9,026 bases of DNA, from contig DJYD01000069.1 in the NCBI GenBank assembly GCA_002449955.1, positions 1 through 9,026 of the forward strand. The letters run 5' to 3'. This document shows positions 1 through 5,868 of this stretch, piece after piece. The notes beneath the pieces are model-generated. The model ran no database searches. It was not told the DNA's origin and was given only the letters and a program-made list of their open reading frames with translations. The position numbers and the translations under genes are program-made. Each line of letters begins with the position of its first letter. The stretch's first letter is position 1. Source of the stretch: Lachnospiraceae bacterium UBA6987 (GTDB lineage Bacteria > Bacillota > Clostridia > Lachnospirales > Lachnospiraceae).

Positions 1-3
1 GGG

Positions 4-29
4 TTTTATTGGATAGGTATCCAATAAAA
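4..29. repeat. Perfect 12-bp inverted repeat, 2-bp spacer
   Basis: Bases 4-15 (TTTTATTGGATA) are the exact reverse complement of bases 18-29 (TATCCAATAAAA), separated by GG. Neither strand has a T-run directly after the stem, so it is not a standard intrinsic terminator by itself. Its A-rich right arm (26-29) is also the outer stem of the neighbouring terminator, so the two hairpins cannot both form fully in one transcript. It could be an operator for a gene beyond the left edge, a terminator-associated or processing hairpin, or chance in an AT-rich spacer. The symmetry is certain; the role is unknown. Confidence 0.6.
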
Positions 30-59
30 AAGCCTCCTGCGAAATGCAGAGGCTTTTTT
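26..59 (-). terminator. Intrinsic terminator, likely bidirectional
   Basis: On the minus strand a GC-rich stem GCCTC-TGC pairs with GCA-GAGGC across an ATTTC loop, with one bulged G, followed by TTTTTT. On the plus strand the mirror image also ends in TTTTTT, so it can stop transcription from both sides. The A and T tracts extend the stem. It sits 13 nt beyond the stop codon at 73-75 and is the only strong terminator in the window. It therefore probably closes the whole minus-strand transcription unit. Confidence 0.9.
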
Positions 60-72
60 CGTTTTTGTCTGC

Positions 73-222
73 TTATTCTTCTTTTTCTTCATCCAACAGG
101 ATCAGCTTTTCTGCCATCAGGCGGGCCGCTTGCTGCTCCACCTGCTCCACAGAATACTGCGTAACCAGATGCTGCCTGTTCAGATAAATATTATGGGTTT
201 TCGGAAAGATCCGGCCCCCGCC
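73..222 (-). pseudogene. Open 3' gene remnant without a start codon
   Basis: Just past the DUF1796 stop, the minus strand stays open in the -1 frame until TAA at 73-75. It reads as plausible protein, with stretches such as RIFPKTHNIYLNRQ and RLMAEKLILLDEEKEE at its end. It lacks ATG; in-frame candidate starts are GTG at 148-150 and 139-141, ATG at 115-117 and TTG at 94-96, none with a good ribosome binding site. The composition (Q/E-rich amphipathic, then acidic tail) and the terminator 13 nt away fit the true C-terminus of some gene. Possible origins are the tail of a gene lost by deletion, or a frameshifted extension of the DUF1796 protein, which would then be about 302 aa if the shift were at the A5G run (252-257). 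I do not recognise the family. The left boundary of meaning (about 215-245) is uncertain. Confidence 0.4.
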
Positions 223-980
223 TAAGCATAGGTCTTGTCGTGCCGGTAAGGCTTTTTCAGTCCGAGCTTTGCCACGGCCTTTTCGGCCTTGTGCTTCAGT
301 TCGATCTGCTTCCGCCTTCGTGCAGCCGCTGCGCCTTTTTCGCGGTTTGCCTCCTGGTTCGGGACGGAGAAGGAATCAAGCAGCGCGCCGAGTTCCTTGT
401 TCTTCTCTCTCGGCACCCGCGCGACCACGTCACCTTTATCCTTGTCCACGCCGTAGATCTTCAGCTTCTCAGACCTCACCTCGCTGTTTGCGATCAGGAC
501 GAGCTCGTTCTCCGGGCACAGTCCCTTAAGCACGGACATGATGTGATCGTAATTCTCTTCGATATACCGCAGCTCGTGGGGCGTCCCGTCTTCTTCGAGG
601 ATGCGGTCGTCCATGTAGCGGATAAAGAGCGTCGGCTCGGCTGTGATCTGATAAAAGTGGCGGATGCGCCGCTCATATTTATCCTGCACCGCAGGAAGCT
701 GCTCCGAAAGCGGCTCCCACATATTGAAATCATGGAAGAACTGGATCTCGTAGCGGTTCATGTAATGTTCGGGTGCCTCTTCGCTCTGACGGAGCTCCTC
801 TTCGTCCAGGAAGTGCTCAAAGCCTTTCTCGATGCAGTCGATGACGCCCTCAAAGCGCAGGTCGATGTTCCAGTCAAAGGGCATGGAGGCCTCGCGGAGC
901 CCGAGAGCCTCGAGGTCCAGCGCCACCGAGCAGAAACTGCCGAGTGATATGAAATGTTTGAATCTGCCGGGATCTGCCAC
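222..980 (-). CDS. DUF1796 family putative papain-like cysteine peptidase
   Basis: A 252-aa protein assigned from its N-terminal signature ISLGSFCSVA (11-20) followed by SMPFDW (32-37), with FFHDF (81-85) and FIRYMDD (119-125). This pattern fits the DUF1796 family, described as putative papain-like cysteine peptidases. C17 and H83 are the candidate catalytic residues (inference). The substrate is unknown. Members are often found near surface-polysaccharide genes, which agrees with the rhamnose operon upstream. There is no signal peptide or membrane segment, so it is probably cytoplasmic. The last 40 residues are basic, Ala/Lys/Arg-rich and probably helical, and could bind membrane or nucleic acid. 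The start is GTG (978-980) with overlapping AGGAGG sites at 990-998. No ATG lies near, and this start puts the signature at the expected N-terminus. It begins 49 nt after tex and is probably co-transcribed with it. A -1-frame remnant follows its stop. Confidence 0.8.
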   Translation of the reverse strand: MADPGRFKHFISLGSFCSVALDLEALGLREASMPFDWNIDLRFEGVIDCIEKGFEHFLDEEELRQSEEAPEHYMNRYEIQFFHDFNMWEPLSEQLPAVQDKYERRIRHFYQITAEPTLFIRYMDDRILEEDGTPHELRYIEENYDHIMSVLKGLCPENELVLIANSEVRSEKLKIYGVDKDKGDVVARVPREKNKELGALLDSFSVPNQEANREKGAAAARRRKQIELKHKAEKAVAKLGLKKPYRHDKTYA

Positions 981-1029
981 GGTTTCTCCCCTCCTCCTGT
1001 ATATTACGGGCGCCGCTTAGTGCTCCCGA

Positions 1030-3180
1030 TCATTCCTTCCCGATCTTCATGGTCAGGGCGATGCGCTTGCGCTTCTTATCGACCTCCAGCACCTGCACGT
1101 CCACGACGTCGCCTACCTTCACCGCCTCCAGCGGATGCTTGATGAAGCGGTCGCAGATGCGGGAAATGTGCACCAGACCGTCCTGATGGACACCGATGTC
1201 CACGAATACGCCGAAATCGACGGCGTTGCGGACGGTCCCCTTCAGGACCATGCCCGGGACGAGGTCGTCGATATCCAGGACGTCGCTCCTGAGCACCGGC
1301 TTCGGAATATCCTCACGGGGATCCCGGCCGGGCTTTTCCAGTTCGCTTAAGATATCGGTCAGCGTAGGCACGCCGATACCGAGCTTCTCAGCCATGGCCG
1401 CCTTGTCCATGGGCTTGCGGCTCACGCCCTTCAGGCCGCCCTTGCGGATATCCTCCGGAGCATAGCCGAGTTCCTTTATTAGTTCGGCCGCAGCCGCGTA
1501 GCTTTCCGGGTGCACCGCCGTCTCGTCGAGCGGGTTCTTTCCGCCGCGCACTCTGAGGAAGCCCGCGCACTGTTCAAAGGCCTTCGGTCCCAGCTTCGGG
1601 ACTTTCAGCAGCTGTTTTCTGTCAGTAAAGGCGCCGTTTTCCTCACGGTAGGCCACGATATTCTTGGCGATCGTCTTGTTGACGCCGGAAATGTATTCGA
1701 GCAGCGACGGGCTGGCCGTGTTCAGATCCACGCCGACCTTGTTCACCACGTCCTCGACCACGCCGTTTAGCGCGTCGCCGAGCTTTTTCTGGTCCATGTC
1801 GTGCTGGTACTGACCGACGCCGATGCTCTTCGGATCGATCTTCACAAGCTCAGCCAGCGGGTCCTGCAGGCGGCGCGCCATGGAAGCCGCGCTCCTGCCG
1901 CCGACGTCCAGATCCGGAAACTCTTCCGTCGCCAGCTTGCTGGCGGAATAGACCGAAGCGCCCGCCTCGTTCACGATCACGTAGGAGACCTTCGTGGGGA
2001 TCTCGTGCAGGATCTCGGCGATCACCTGCTCGGATTCGCGGGAGGCCGTGCCGTTGCCGAGCGCGATCAGGGTGACCTTGTCCTTCGCAATCAGCCGCTT
2101 GATGATGGTCTTCGTCTCATCCACGCGGTTCATGGGCTCGGTCGGATAGACGACCGTATGGTCCAGGACCTTGCCGGTCGCGTCCACCACGGCGATCTTG
2201 CAGCCCGTGCGGAAGCCGGGGTCCCAGCCGAGGGTCACCTGACCGACGATGGGCGGCTGCATGAGCAGCTGCTTTAAGTTCTCGCCGAAGACCTTGATGG
2301 CGCCGTCCTGTGCTCTTTCCGTCGCCGCCGCACGCACTTCACGCTCCACGGAAGGCGCGATCAGGCGCTCGTAGGCGTCCTTCGCCACATTTCTCAGGAA
2401 AGGTGCTGTGTAGGGATCATTCTTTTTGATCAGGCGCTTTGCCAGGAAATTCTCCATAGCATCTGCGGAAATGTCCACTTTGACGGAGAGCTTCTTTTCC
2501 GCCTCTCCGCGGTTCAAGGCCAGGATGCGGTGTCCCGCCGCCTTGGCGATATTTTCGGTATAGCCGACGTACATCTGATAGGTGCCGTCGGGATCATCTT
2601 CCTTGGCTTCGGAGACGAGCGTCCCGTACTTGCCGGTGGCATCGCGGATGGCAAAACGGTAAGCCGCTTCATCACTCACCTGCTCCGCCAGGATATCGGA
2701 AGCGCCGGCGAGGGCTTCGGCCGCGCTCGCCACGCCTTTTTCTTCACTCACATAGGCTTCGGCCAGTTGCTCGAGCGGAACGCTTACCTCCTGCGAAAGG
2801 ATCTGCTGCGCAAGCGGCTCAAGGCCTTTTTCCTTGGCAACGGTCGCGCGGGTCCGTCTCTTCGGCTTGTACGGCCGGTACAGGTCTTCCACCGCCACGA
2901 GCGTTGCCGCGTCCTCGATCTGCTTCATGAGTTCGGGCGTCATTTTGCCCTGCTCCTCGATGCTCTTGACCACGGTCGCCTTGCGCTCTTCCAGTCCGCG
3001 CAGATAGGTCAGCCTTTCGTCCAGCGTGCGCAGCACTTCGTCATTCAGGCCGCCGGTTGCCTCCTTGCGGTAGCGGGAAATGAAGGGGATGGTATTGCCT
3101 TCGTCGATAAGGTCCACCGTCGCCTTAACCTGAGAATCCTTGATAGCCAGCTCTTCAGCCAGTTTTTTGATAATATCCAT
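1030..3180 (-). CDS. tex: Transcription accessory protein Tex (S1 RNA-binding)
   Basis: A 716-aa protein of full Tex length. The N-terminal Tex domain (about 1-190) includes IPFISRYRKEATGGL (31-45) and EDLYRPYKPKRRTRA (98-112). A YqgF/RNase H-like domain (about 315-440) contains LGWDPGFRTGCK and NEAGASVYSASK (404-415). Helix-hairpin-helix motifs follow (about 483-545, VDLNTASPSLL and VPKLGPKAFEQCAG). A C-terminal S1 domain (about 642-712) has GMVLKGTVRNAVDFGVFVDIG. Tex is a cytoplasmic nucleic-acid-binding protein tied to transcription and, in several bacteria, to virulence gene expression and stress. The YqgF-like domain is generally thought to be non-nucleolytic. The ATG at 3178-3180 follows AGAGG at 3186-3190. 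A 93-nt spacer separates it from the DUF2752 gene, with no terminator, so read-through from the glycan operon is possible; an independent promoter is not evident. Confidence 0.97.
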   Translation of the reverse strand: MDIIKKLAEELAIKDSQVKATVDLIDEGNTIPFISRYRKEATGGLNDEVLRTLDERLTYLRGLEERKATVVKSIEEQGKMTPELMKQIEDAATLVAVEDLYRPYKPKRRTRATVAKEKGLEPLAQQILSQEVSVPLEQLAEAYVSEEKGVASAAEALAGASDILAEQVSDEAAYRFAIRDATGKYGTLVSEAKEDDPDGTYQMYVGYTENIAKAAGHRILALNRGEAEKKLSVKVDISADAMENFLAKRLIKKNDPYTAPFLRNVAKDAYERLIAPSVEREVRAAATERAQDGAIKVFGENLKQLLMQPPIVGQVTLGWDPGFRTGCKIAVVDATGKVLDHTVVYPTEPMNRVDETKTIIKRLIAKDKVTLIALGNGTASRESEQVIAEILHEIPTKVSYVIVNEAGASVYSASKLATEEFPDLDVGGRSAASMARRLQDPLAELVKIDPKSIGVGQYQHDMDQKKLGDALNGVVEDVVNKVGVDLNTASPSLLEYISGVNKTIAKNIVAYREENGAFTDRKQLLKVPKLGPKAFEQCAGFLRVRGGKNPLDETAVHPESYAAAAELIKELGYAPEDIRKGGLKGVSRKPMDKAAMAEKLGIGVPTLTDILSELEKPGRDPREDIPKPVLRSDVLDIDDLVPGMVLKGTVRNAVDFGVFVDIGVHQDGLVHISRICDRFIKHPLEAVKVGDVVDVQVLEVDKKRKRIALTMKIGKE

Positions 3181-3201
3181 AATTGCCTCTTTATGATTTG
3201 A

Positions 3202-3243
3202 TAAGATCCCTCATCGGCACGCCGTACCTCTTCGGGATGACAG
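3202..3243 (-). repeat. Intergenic hairpin resembling the TGTCATCCC...GGGATCT interspersed element
   Basis: On the minus strand this spacer reads TGTCATCCCGAAGAGG, an inner CGGC-GT-GCCG palindrome, then GATGAGGGATCTTA. The outer arms ATCCC (minus of 3234-3238) and GGGAT (minus of 3206-3210) pair, and the inner CGGC/GCCG (3215-3218 with 3221-3224) can form a second stem. This layout strongly resembles an interspersed element seen in many bacterial intergenic regions, whose chance translation gives peptides like CHPEE...DEGS. That same reading occurs here. It is known from memory, not from a search. No transposase or function is attached to it. It lies directly upstream of the tex ribosome binding site and may be in its 5' UTR. 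Confidence 0.55.
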
Positions 3244-3273
3244 GTCTCCGTTATTGTATTGCTTTTATGCAGC

Positions 3274-3768
3274 TTACGGCCGCCAGCCGATAAAAAGCTT
3301 GATGATCCACTGCAGCAGAAGCACCGCAAGGAGGGCATAAATATATGCGTCGTTAAACGTCAGCATGCGGATCCGGCCGCGGCTGATTCGTCCGGCCATC
3401 TGTGAGCTCATGAAAACGAGGACCTCTGCCGCAAAGAACGGCACGGCTGGATGCAGAAGAAACGATTCCGCGATCTTCCCCGACGCGAGAGCCCGAAGCG
3501 CCCTTGTCGCCCCGCAGCCGAGGCACGGAATGTGCAGCAGGCTGTCAAAGGGGCAGGGAAGCGGCCAGTGAAGCCTTGCTGCCGCCTCCGGCGCGGCCGC
3601 CTGAAAAAGCACGCAGGCAAGCCCAGCCGCAAGGATGATCCATCCTGCGGCATAAAGCACGTTATCCGTCCGTGAGGGCTTCCGGGTGAGAAGCACTGCG
3701 GCTCTGCCTTTCGGGGCAGCGTTCATCTGTTTTTGCGGGGCGCCCGGGTCAGTCCCAGAGGAGTTCAT
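3274..3768 (-). CDS. DUF2752 family small membrane protein
   Basis: A 164-aa protein with the DUF2752 hallmark IPCLGCGATRALRAL (80-94): two cysteines, glycines and an invariant-looking TRA preceded by PCPFDSLLHI. A hydrophobic helix lies at about 37-56, a second at about 104-121 after the motif, and a third at about 142-161 at the C-terminus. It therefore sits in the cytoplasmic membrane. The function of the family is unknown; the paired cysteines suggest a metal, redox or lipid-linked role, but that is speculation. I chose the ATG at 3766-3768 because GAGGGGG at 3777-3783 precedes it and the protein then begins with a short polar segment. Extending the frame upstream would only read through acpS in another frame. 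The start overlaps the end of acpS by 20 nt, so translation is probably coupled. A Met at residue 15 is an alternative start. Confidence 0.8.
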   Translation of the reverse strand: MNSSGTDPGAPQKQMNAAPKGRAAVLLTRKPSRTDNVLYAAGWIILAAGLACVLFQAAAPEAAARLHWPLPCPFDSLLHIPCLGCGATRALRALASGKIAESFLLHPAVPFFAAEVLVFMSSQMAGRISRGRIRMLTFNDAYIYALLAVLLLQWIIKLFIGWRP

Positions 3769-4162
3769 TTGCGGTTCCCCCTCTTCTCCCTCTTCCTTCA
3801 AGTACGGCGAAAGCTGCGGCCAGACCGCCGTCGTGCGAGAGCGACAGATGCGTCCGGTCGACGCCTTTCCTGCGGGCAAGGAGCGATGCTTCTCCGAGCA
3901 GCCGGTAGGTCGGTTTTCCGTCCTCGTTATGGACCACCTCGATCTCCGAGGGGCTGAACCCTCTGAAGCCGGTCCCGAGCGCCTTTGCGCAGGCTTCCTT
4001 AGCCGCAAAAACGGCAGCTGCCGAAGCTGCGGCGCCCTTTCCCCTGCTCTCGATATACGTCCGTTCGTTCTCCGTATAGAAGCGTGCCATGAGTGCAGCC
4101 CGCTTTTCTTCGTCTTCAAAGCGGCTGATGCTGCAGATATCCGTTCCGATCCCGACGATCAT
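3749..4162 (-). CDS. acpS: Holo-[acyl-carrier-protein] synthase AcpS
   Basis: A 137-aa protein of the 4'-phosphopantetheinyl transferase AcpS type. It moves phosphopantetheine from CoA to a serine of apo-ACP, activating fatty acid synthesis in the cytoplasm. Visible motifs are MIVGIGTDI (D8, Mg2+ ligand), FAAKEACAKALGTG (52-65, with E56 as metal ligand) and THLSLSHDGGLAAAFAVLE (104-122). The last 15 residues, after VLE, go beyond the usual 120-125 aa and are Gly/Arg-rich; they coincide with the stretch that carries the start and ribosome binding site of the DUF2752 gene. The ATG at 4160-4162 lies 3 nt after the glycosyltransferase stop and has only a weak G-rich site (4167-4173), so coupling is likely. 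Its position after glycan genes is not the usual acpS neighbourhood (often near alr or nnr in Firmicutes). Confidence 0.95.
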   Translation of the reverse strand: MIVGIGTDICSISRFEDEEKRAALMARFYTENERTYIESRGKGAAASAAAVFAAKEACAKALGTGFRGFSPSEIEVVHNEDGKPTYRLLGEASLLARRKGVDRTHLSLSHDGGLAAAFAVLEGRGRRGGTANELLWD

Positions 4163-4165
4163 TTT

Positions 4166-5110
4166 CTACCCCCATATCATCTGTGCGGCGCGGCGTCCGG
4201 GGTCTTTTTTCCAGAAGCCGTAACGTGAATAGGTGCGCAGTCTTGCGAGCTTCCCCAGAGAAGGGAGCTTCGCGTAGGCAGAAACAAGCTCTTTCTGCTC
4301 ACTGTTTAAGCGGTCGCCGTAAACGGCAAGGAAGGCTTCCGCCTGGGCTGAGGTATCGTCCAGCGCCTTCTTGATCGCACCGCCCGACAGGCGGCTCTTC
4401 AGGTACGTCGGGTTAAGCGGGCTCTTCGCGCCGACGACGTTGCCGCCGTGCTGGCGGTAATCGATGGTCGCTTCCGGCAGGAAAACGCTTCGGCCGAAGG
4501 CAGCCGCACACAGCGCGATCCACCAGTCGTGCATCAGCATCTTCTCCTGCCCCGCGCCTTCGAGCGCGAGCGCGGTAAGCGGGCGGTTGATCATCAGCGT
4601 GCAGCCGGTGACCACGTTCTGGATCAGCAGTTCGTTCAGAGCCAGCCGGCTTCCGTCCAGCCGCGAATAGTGCATGAAGCTTTCATCGATCGGCCGGAGC
4701 GTTCCGTCAACTACCCGAAGGTCCGTATGCACGAGCACGGGAAGCCTCTCGCCTGTCTCTTCCCAGGCTTCCTGCTCCGCCTTCTGCATGGTCAAGAGGG
4801 TCTTTCTGACCTTATCCGGATGCCAGACATCATCCTGGTCGCAGAACATCAGATAATCTGCCGTTCCGAACTGCTGCATCAGATACAGGAAATGCTTCTG
4901 CGCGCTGCCGAAGCGCCTGCCGGACACATGCAGATGAATGCGCTCCGGAAAGCGGGCCGCATACTCGGCAAGCAAAGTTTCGGTATCCGTCCCGTCATCC
5001 GACAAAATCAGTTCCCAATCATCGCAGTCCTGCGCAAGGATCGAATCGATCATGGCCCCTGCGTATTCTTTTCCTTTATAGGCGGCTAACAGAATCGTTA
5101 CACGGCTCAT
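4166..5110 (-). CDS. Family 2 glycosyltransferase (surface glycan, possible rhamnosyltransferase)
   Basis: A 314-aa GT-A fold glycosyltransferase. VTILLAAYKG (4-13) opens the nucleotide-sugar fold, SDDGTD (37-42) is the nucleotide-binding acidic site, and FCDQDDVW (89-96) holds the DxD-type metal motif. HDWWIAL (194-200) with YRQHGGNVVG (218-227) forms the acceptor/base side common in cell-wall GT2 enzymes annotated as rhamnosyl- or related transferases. It has no transmembrane helices; the basic C-terminus (about 285-308) may contact the membrane. Given the dTDP-rhamnose genes upstream, rhamnose is a reasonable donor, but the sequence does not settle this. The start is the ATG at 5108-5110, overlapping the previous stop in ATGA. 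An in-frame ATG 18 nt upstream is less likely because it lies inside the ribosome binding site itself. Confidence 0.9.
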   Translation of the reverse strand: MSRVTILLAAYKGKEYAGAMIDSILAQDCDDWELILSDDGTDTETLLAEYAARFPERIHLHVSGRRFGSAQKHFLYLMQQFGTADYLMFCDQDDVWHPDKVRKTLLTMQKAEQEAWEETGERLPVLVHTDLRVVDGTLRPIDESFMHYSRLDGSRLALNELLIQNVVTGCTLMINRPLTALALEGAGQEKMLMHDWWIALCAAAFGRSVFLPEATIDYRQHGGNVVGAKSPLNPTYLKSRLSGGAIKKALDDTSAQAEAFLAVYGDRLNSEQKELVSAYAKLPSLGKLARLRTYSRYGFWKKDPGRRAAQMIWG

Positions 5111-5868
5111 GATCTGTCCCTCCTCCATTTCGCGAAATACTTCCGCGCGGATTCAAGATGAAGTTTCAAGGCTTTTCCGCTTTTTGCACTGTCATGGTGC
5201 CAGGCATGCACCACGCGTGCCCCCGGGAAGAAGATCACCTTGGCCTGCTTTCTCACCTGACGGCTCAGATCCGCATCCTCCATATAGAGGAAATAGCGTT
5301 CATCGAAACCGCTTAGCTTCCGGAAGATCTCCGTACGGATCATCATAAAGCAGCCCGAGCAAAACTCGATCTCCGTGGGCTTATCCATGGCTTCGTCGCC
5401 CCTGCAGTAAGCCTTCCTTACCGCCGGAAGGAAGCGGCCGGCGATCATGTACCACCAGCTGGGATTATGTTTCGGCAGGATCTGTCTTGTCCCGTCCGGA
5501 TTCATGATGTCCGGCATCATGAGCCCCACCTCCGGGTGGTCCTCCATATAGGCGGCCATTTTGCTGATGGCATCTTCCTGGAGGGTGATATCCGGATTGA
5601 TCATCACATGATAGCGGGAGGAAAGCAGCGGGAGCACCTTGTTGTGCCCTGCGCCGAAGCCCAGATTGGCACCGTTTTCAATTACCGTAATATCAGGAAA
5701 AGCGGCCCGCACGGCGGCAGGTGTGCCGTCATCCGAACCGTTGTCCACAACGTAAAGACTGAGTTCTGCTTCCCTCGTCTGTTCCTTCAGGCTGCCGAGG
5801 CAGGTCAGGATCTCGTCACGGTTATGGTAGGCAACAACAGTCCCGGAAACCGGAATCCTATTACGCAT
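5107..5868 (-). CDS. Family 2 glycosyltransferase, WbbL/RfbF-like probable rhamnosyltransferase
   Basis: A 253-aa GT2 enzyme. VVAYHN (11-16) and YVVDNGSDDGT (39-49) form the nucleotide-binding start, NLGFGAGHNK (68-77) is typical of the rhamnosyltransferase-like subgroup, MINPD (89-93) replaces DxD as the metal motif, and CSGCFMMIR (170-178) with FLYMEDADLSRQVR (193-206) completes the acceptor side. Family knowledge links this pattern to dTDP-rhamnose:GlcNAc-PP-lipid transferases such as WbbL, which add the second sugar after the initiating transferase. Its place directly after the phosphotransferase gene supports that role (inference). The start is the ATG at 5866-5868 with AGGAGG at 5875-5880 (6-nt spacing), overlapping the previous stop by 8 nt. 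A longer reading back to 5967 would only repeat upstream coding sequence in another frame. The C-terminus is basic (KYFAKWRRDRS), possibly membrane-associated. Confidence 0.92.
   Translation of the reverse strand: MRNRIPVSGTVVAYHNRDEILTCLGSLKEQTREAELSLYVVDNGSDDGTPAAVRAAFPDITVIENGANLGFGAGHNKVLPLLSSRYHVMINPDITLQEDAISKMAAYMEDHPEVGLMMPDIMNPDGTRQILPKHNPSWWYMIAGRFLPAVRKAYCRGDEAMDKPTEIEFCSGCFMMIRTEIFRKLSGFDERYFLYMEDADLSRQVRKQAKVIFFPGARVVHAWHHDSAKSGKALKLHLESARKYFAKWRRDRS
5119..5124 (-). promoter_or_regulatory. Ribosome binding site that fixes the glycosyltransferase start at 5110
   Basis: AGGAGG, within the G-rich run 5118-5126, lies 8 nt before the ATG at 5108-5110. The alternative in-frame ATG at 5126-5128 overlaps this same run (its next codons are GAG GAG GGA), so it would have no site of its own. 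The site lies inside the 3' end of the preceding glycosyltransferase gene. Confidence 0.8.

Noticed and set aside
252..258. Programmed -1 frameshift site at CTG AAA AAG
   Set aside because: The classical heptamer A AAA AAG is not met (G in first place), and no obvious stimulating stem was seen directly downstream; kept only as a possible error or decay site.
240..947. Plus-strand open frame of 235 codons opposite the DUF1796 gene
   Set aside because: The minus-strand reading carries clear family motifs and a good ribosome binding site; the plus-strand reading is its shadow.
1007..1028. Hairpin CGGG...CCCG between tex and the DUF1796 gene
   Set aside because: The stem is short and interrupted by a mismatch and has no T-run, so it is not supportable as a terminator.
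2530..3201. Long plus-strand open frame opposite tex (223 codons)
   Set aside because: It is antisense to the well-conserved Tex N-terminal region, has no recognisable motif and is best explained by GC-rich codon bias of the real gene.
3253..3281. Possible promoter for tex: TACAAT as -10 on the minus strand
   Set aside because: No acceptable -35 hexamer lies 16-18 nt upstream (GC-rich GGCCGT region), so the single hexamer is not enough to call a promoter.
3769..4119. N-terminal extension of the DUF2752 protein to 281 aa
   Set aside because: The added part reads through acpS in another frame, is Arg/Ser-rich shadow sequence, and a ribosome binding site sits just before the ATG at 3768.
3686..4228. 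Plus-strand open frame of 180 codons opposite acpS
   Set aside because: AcpS motifs on the minus strand are unmistakable; the opposite reading is low-complexity shadow.
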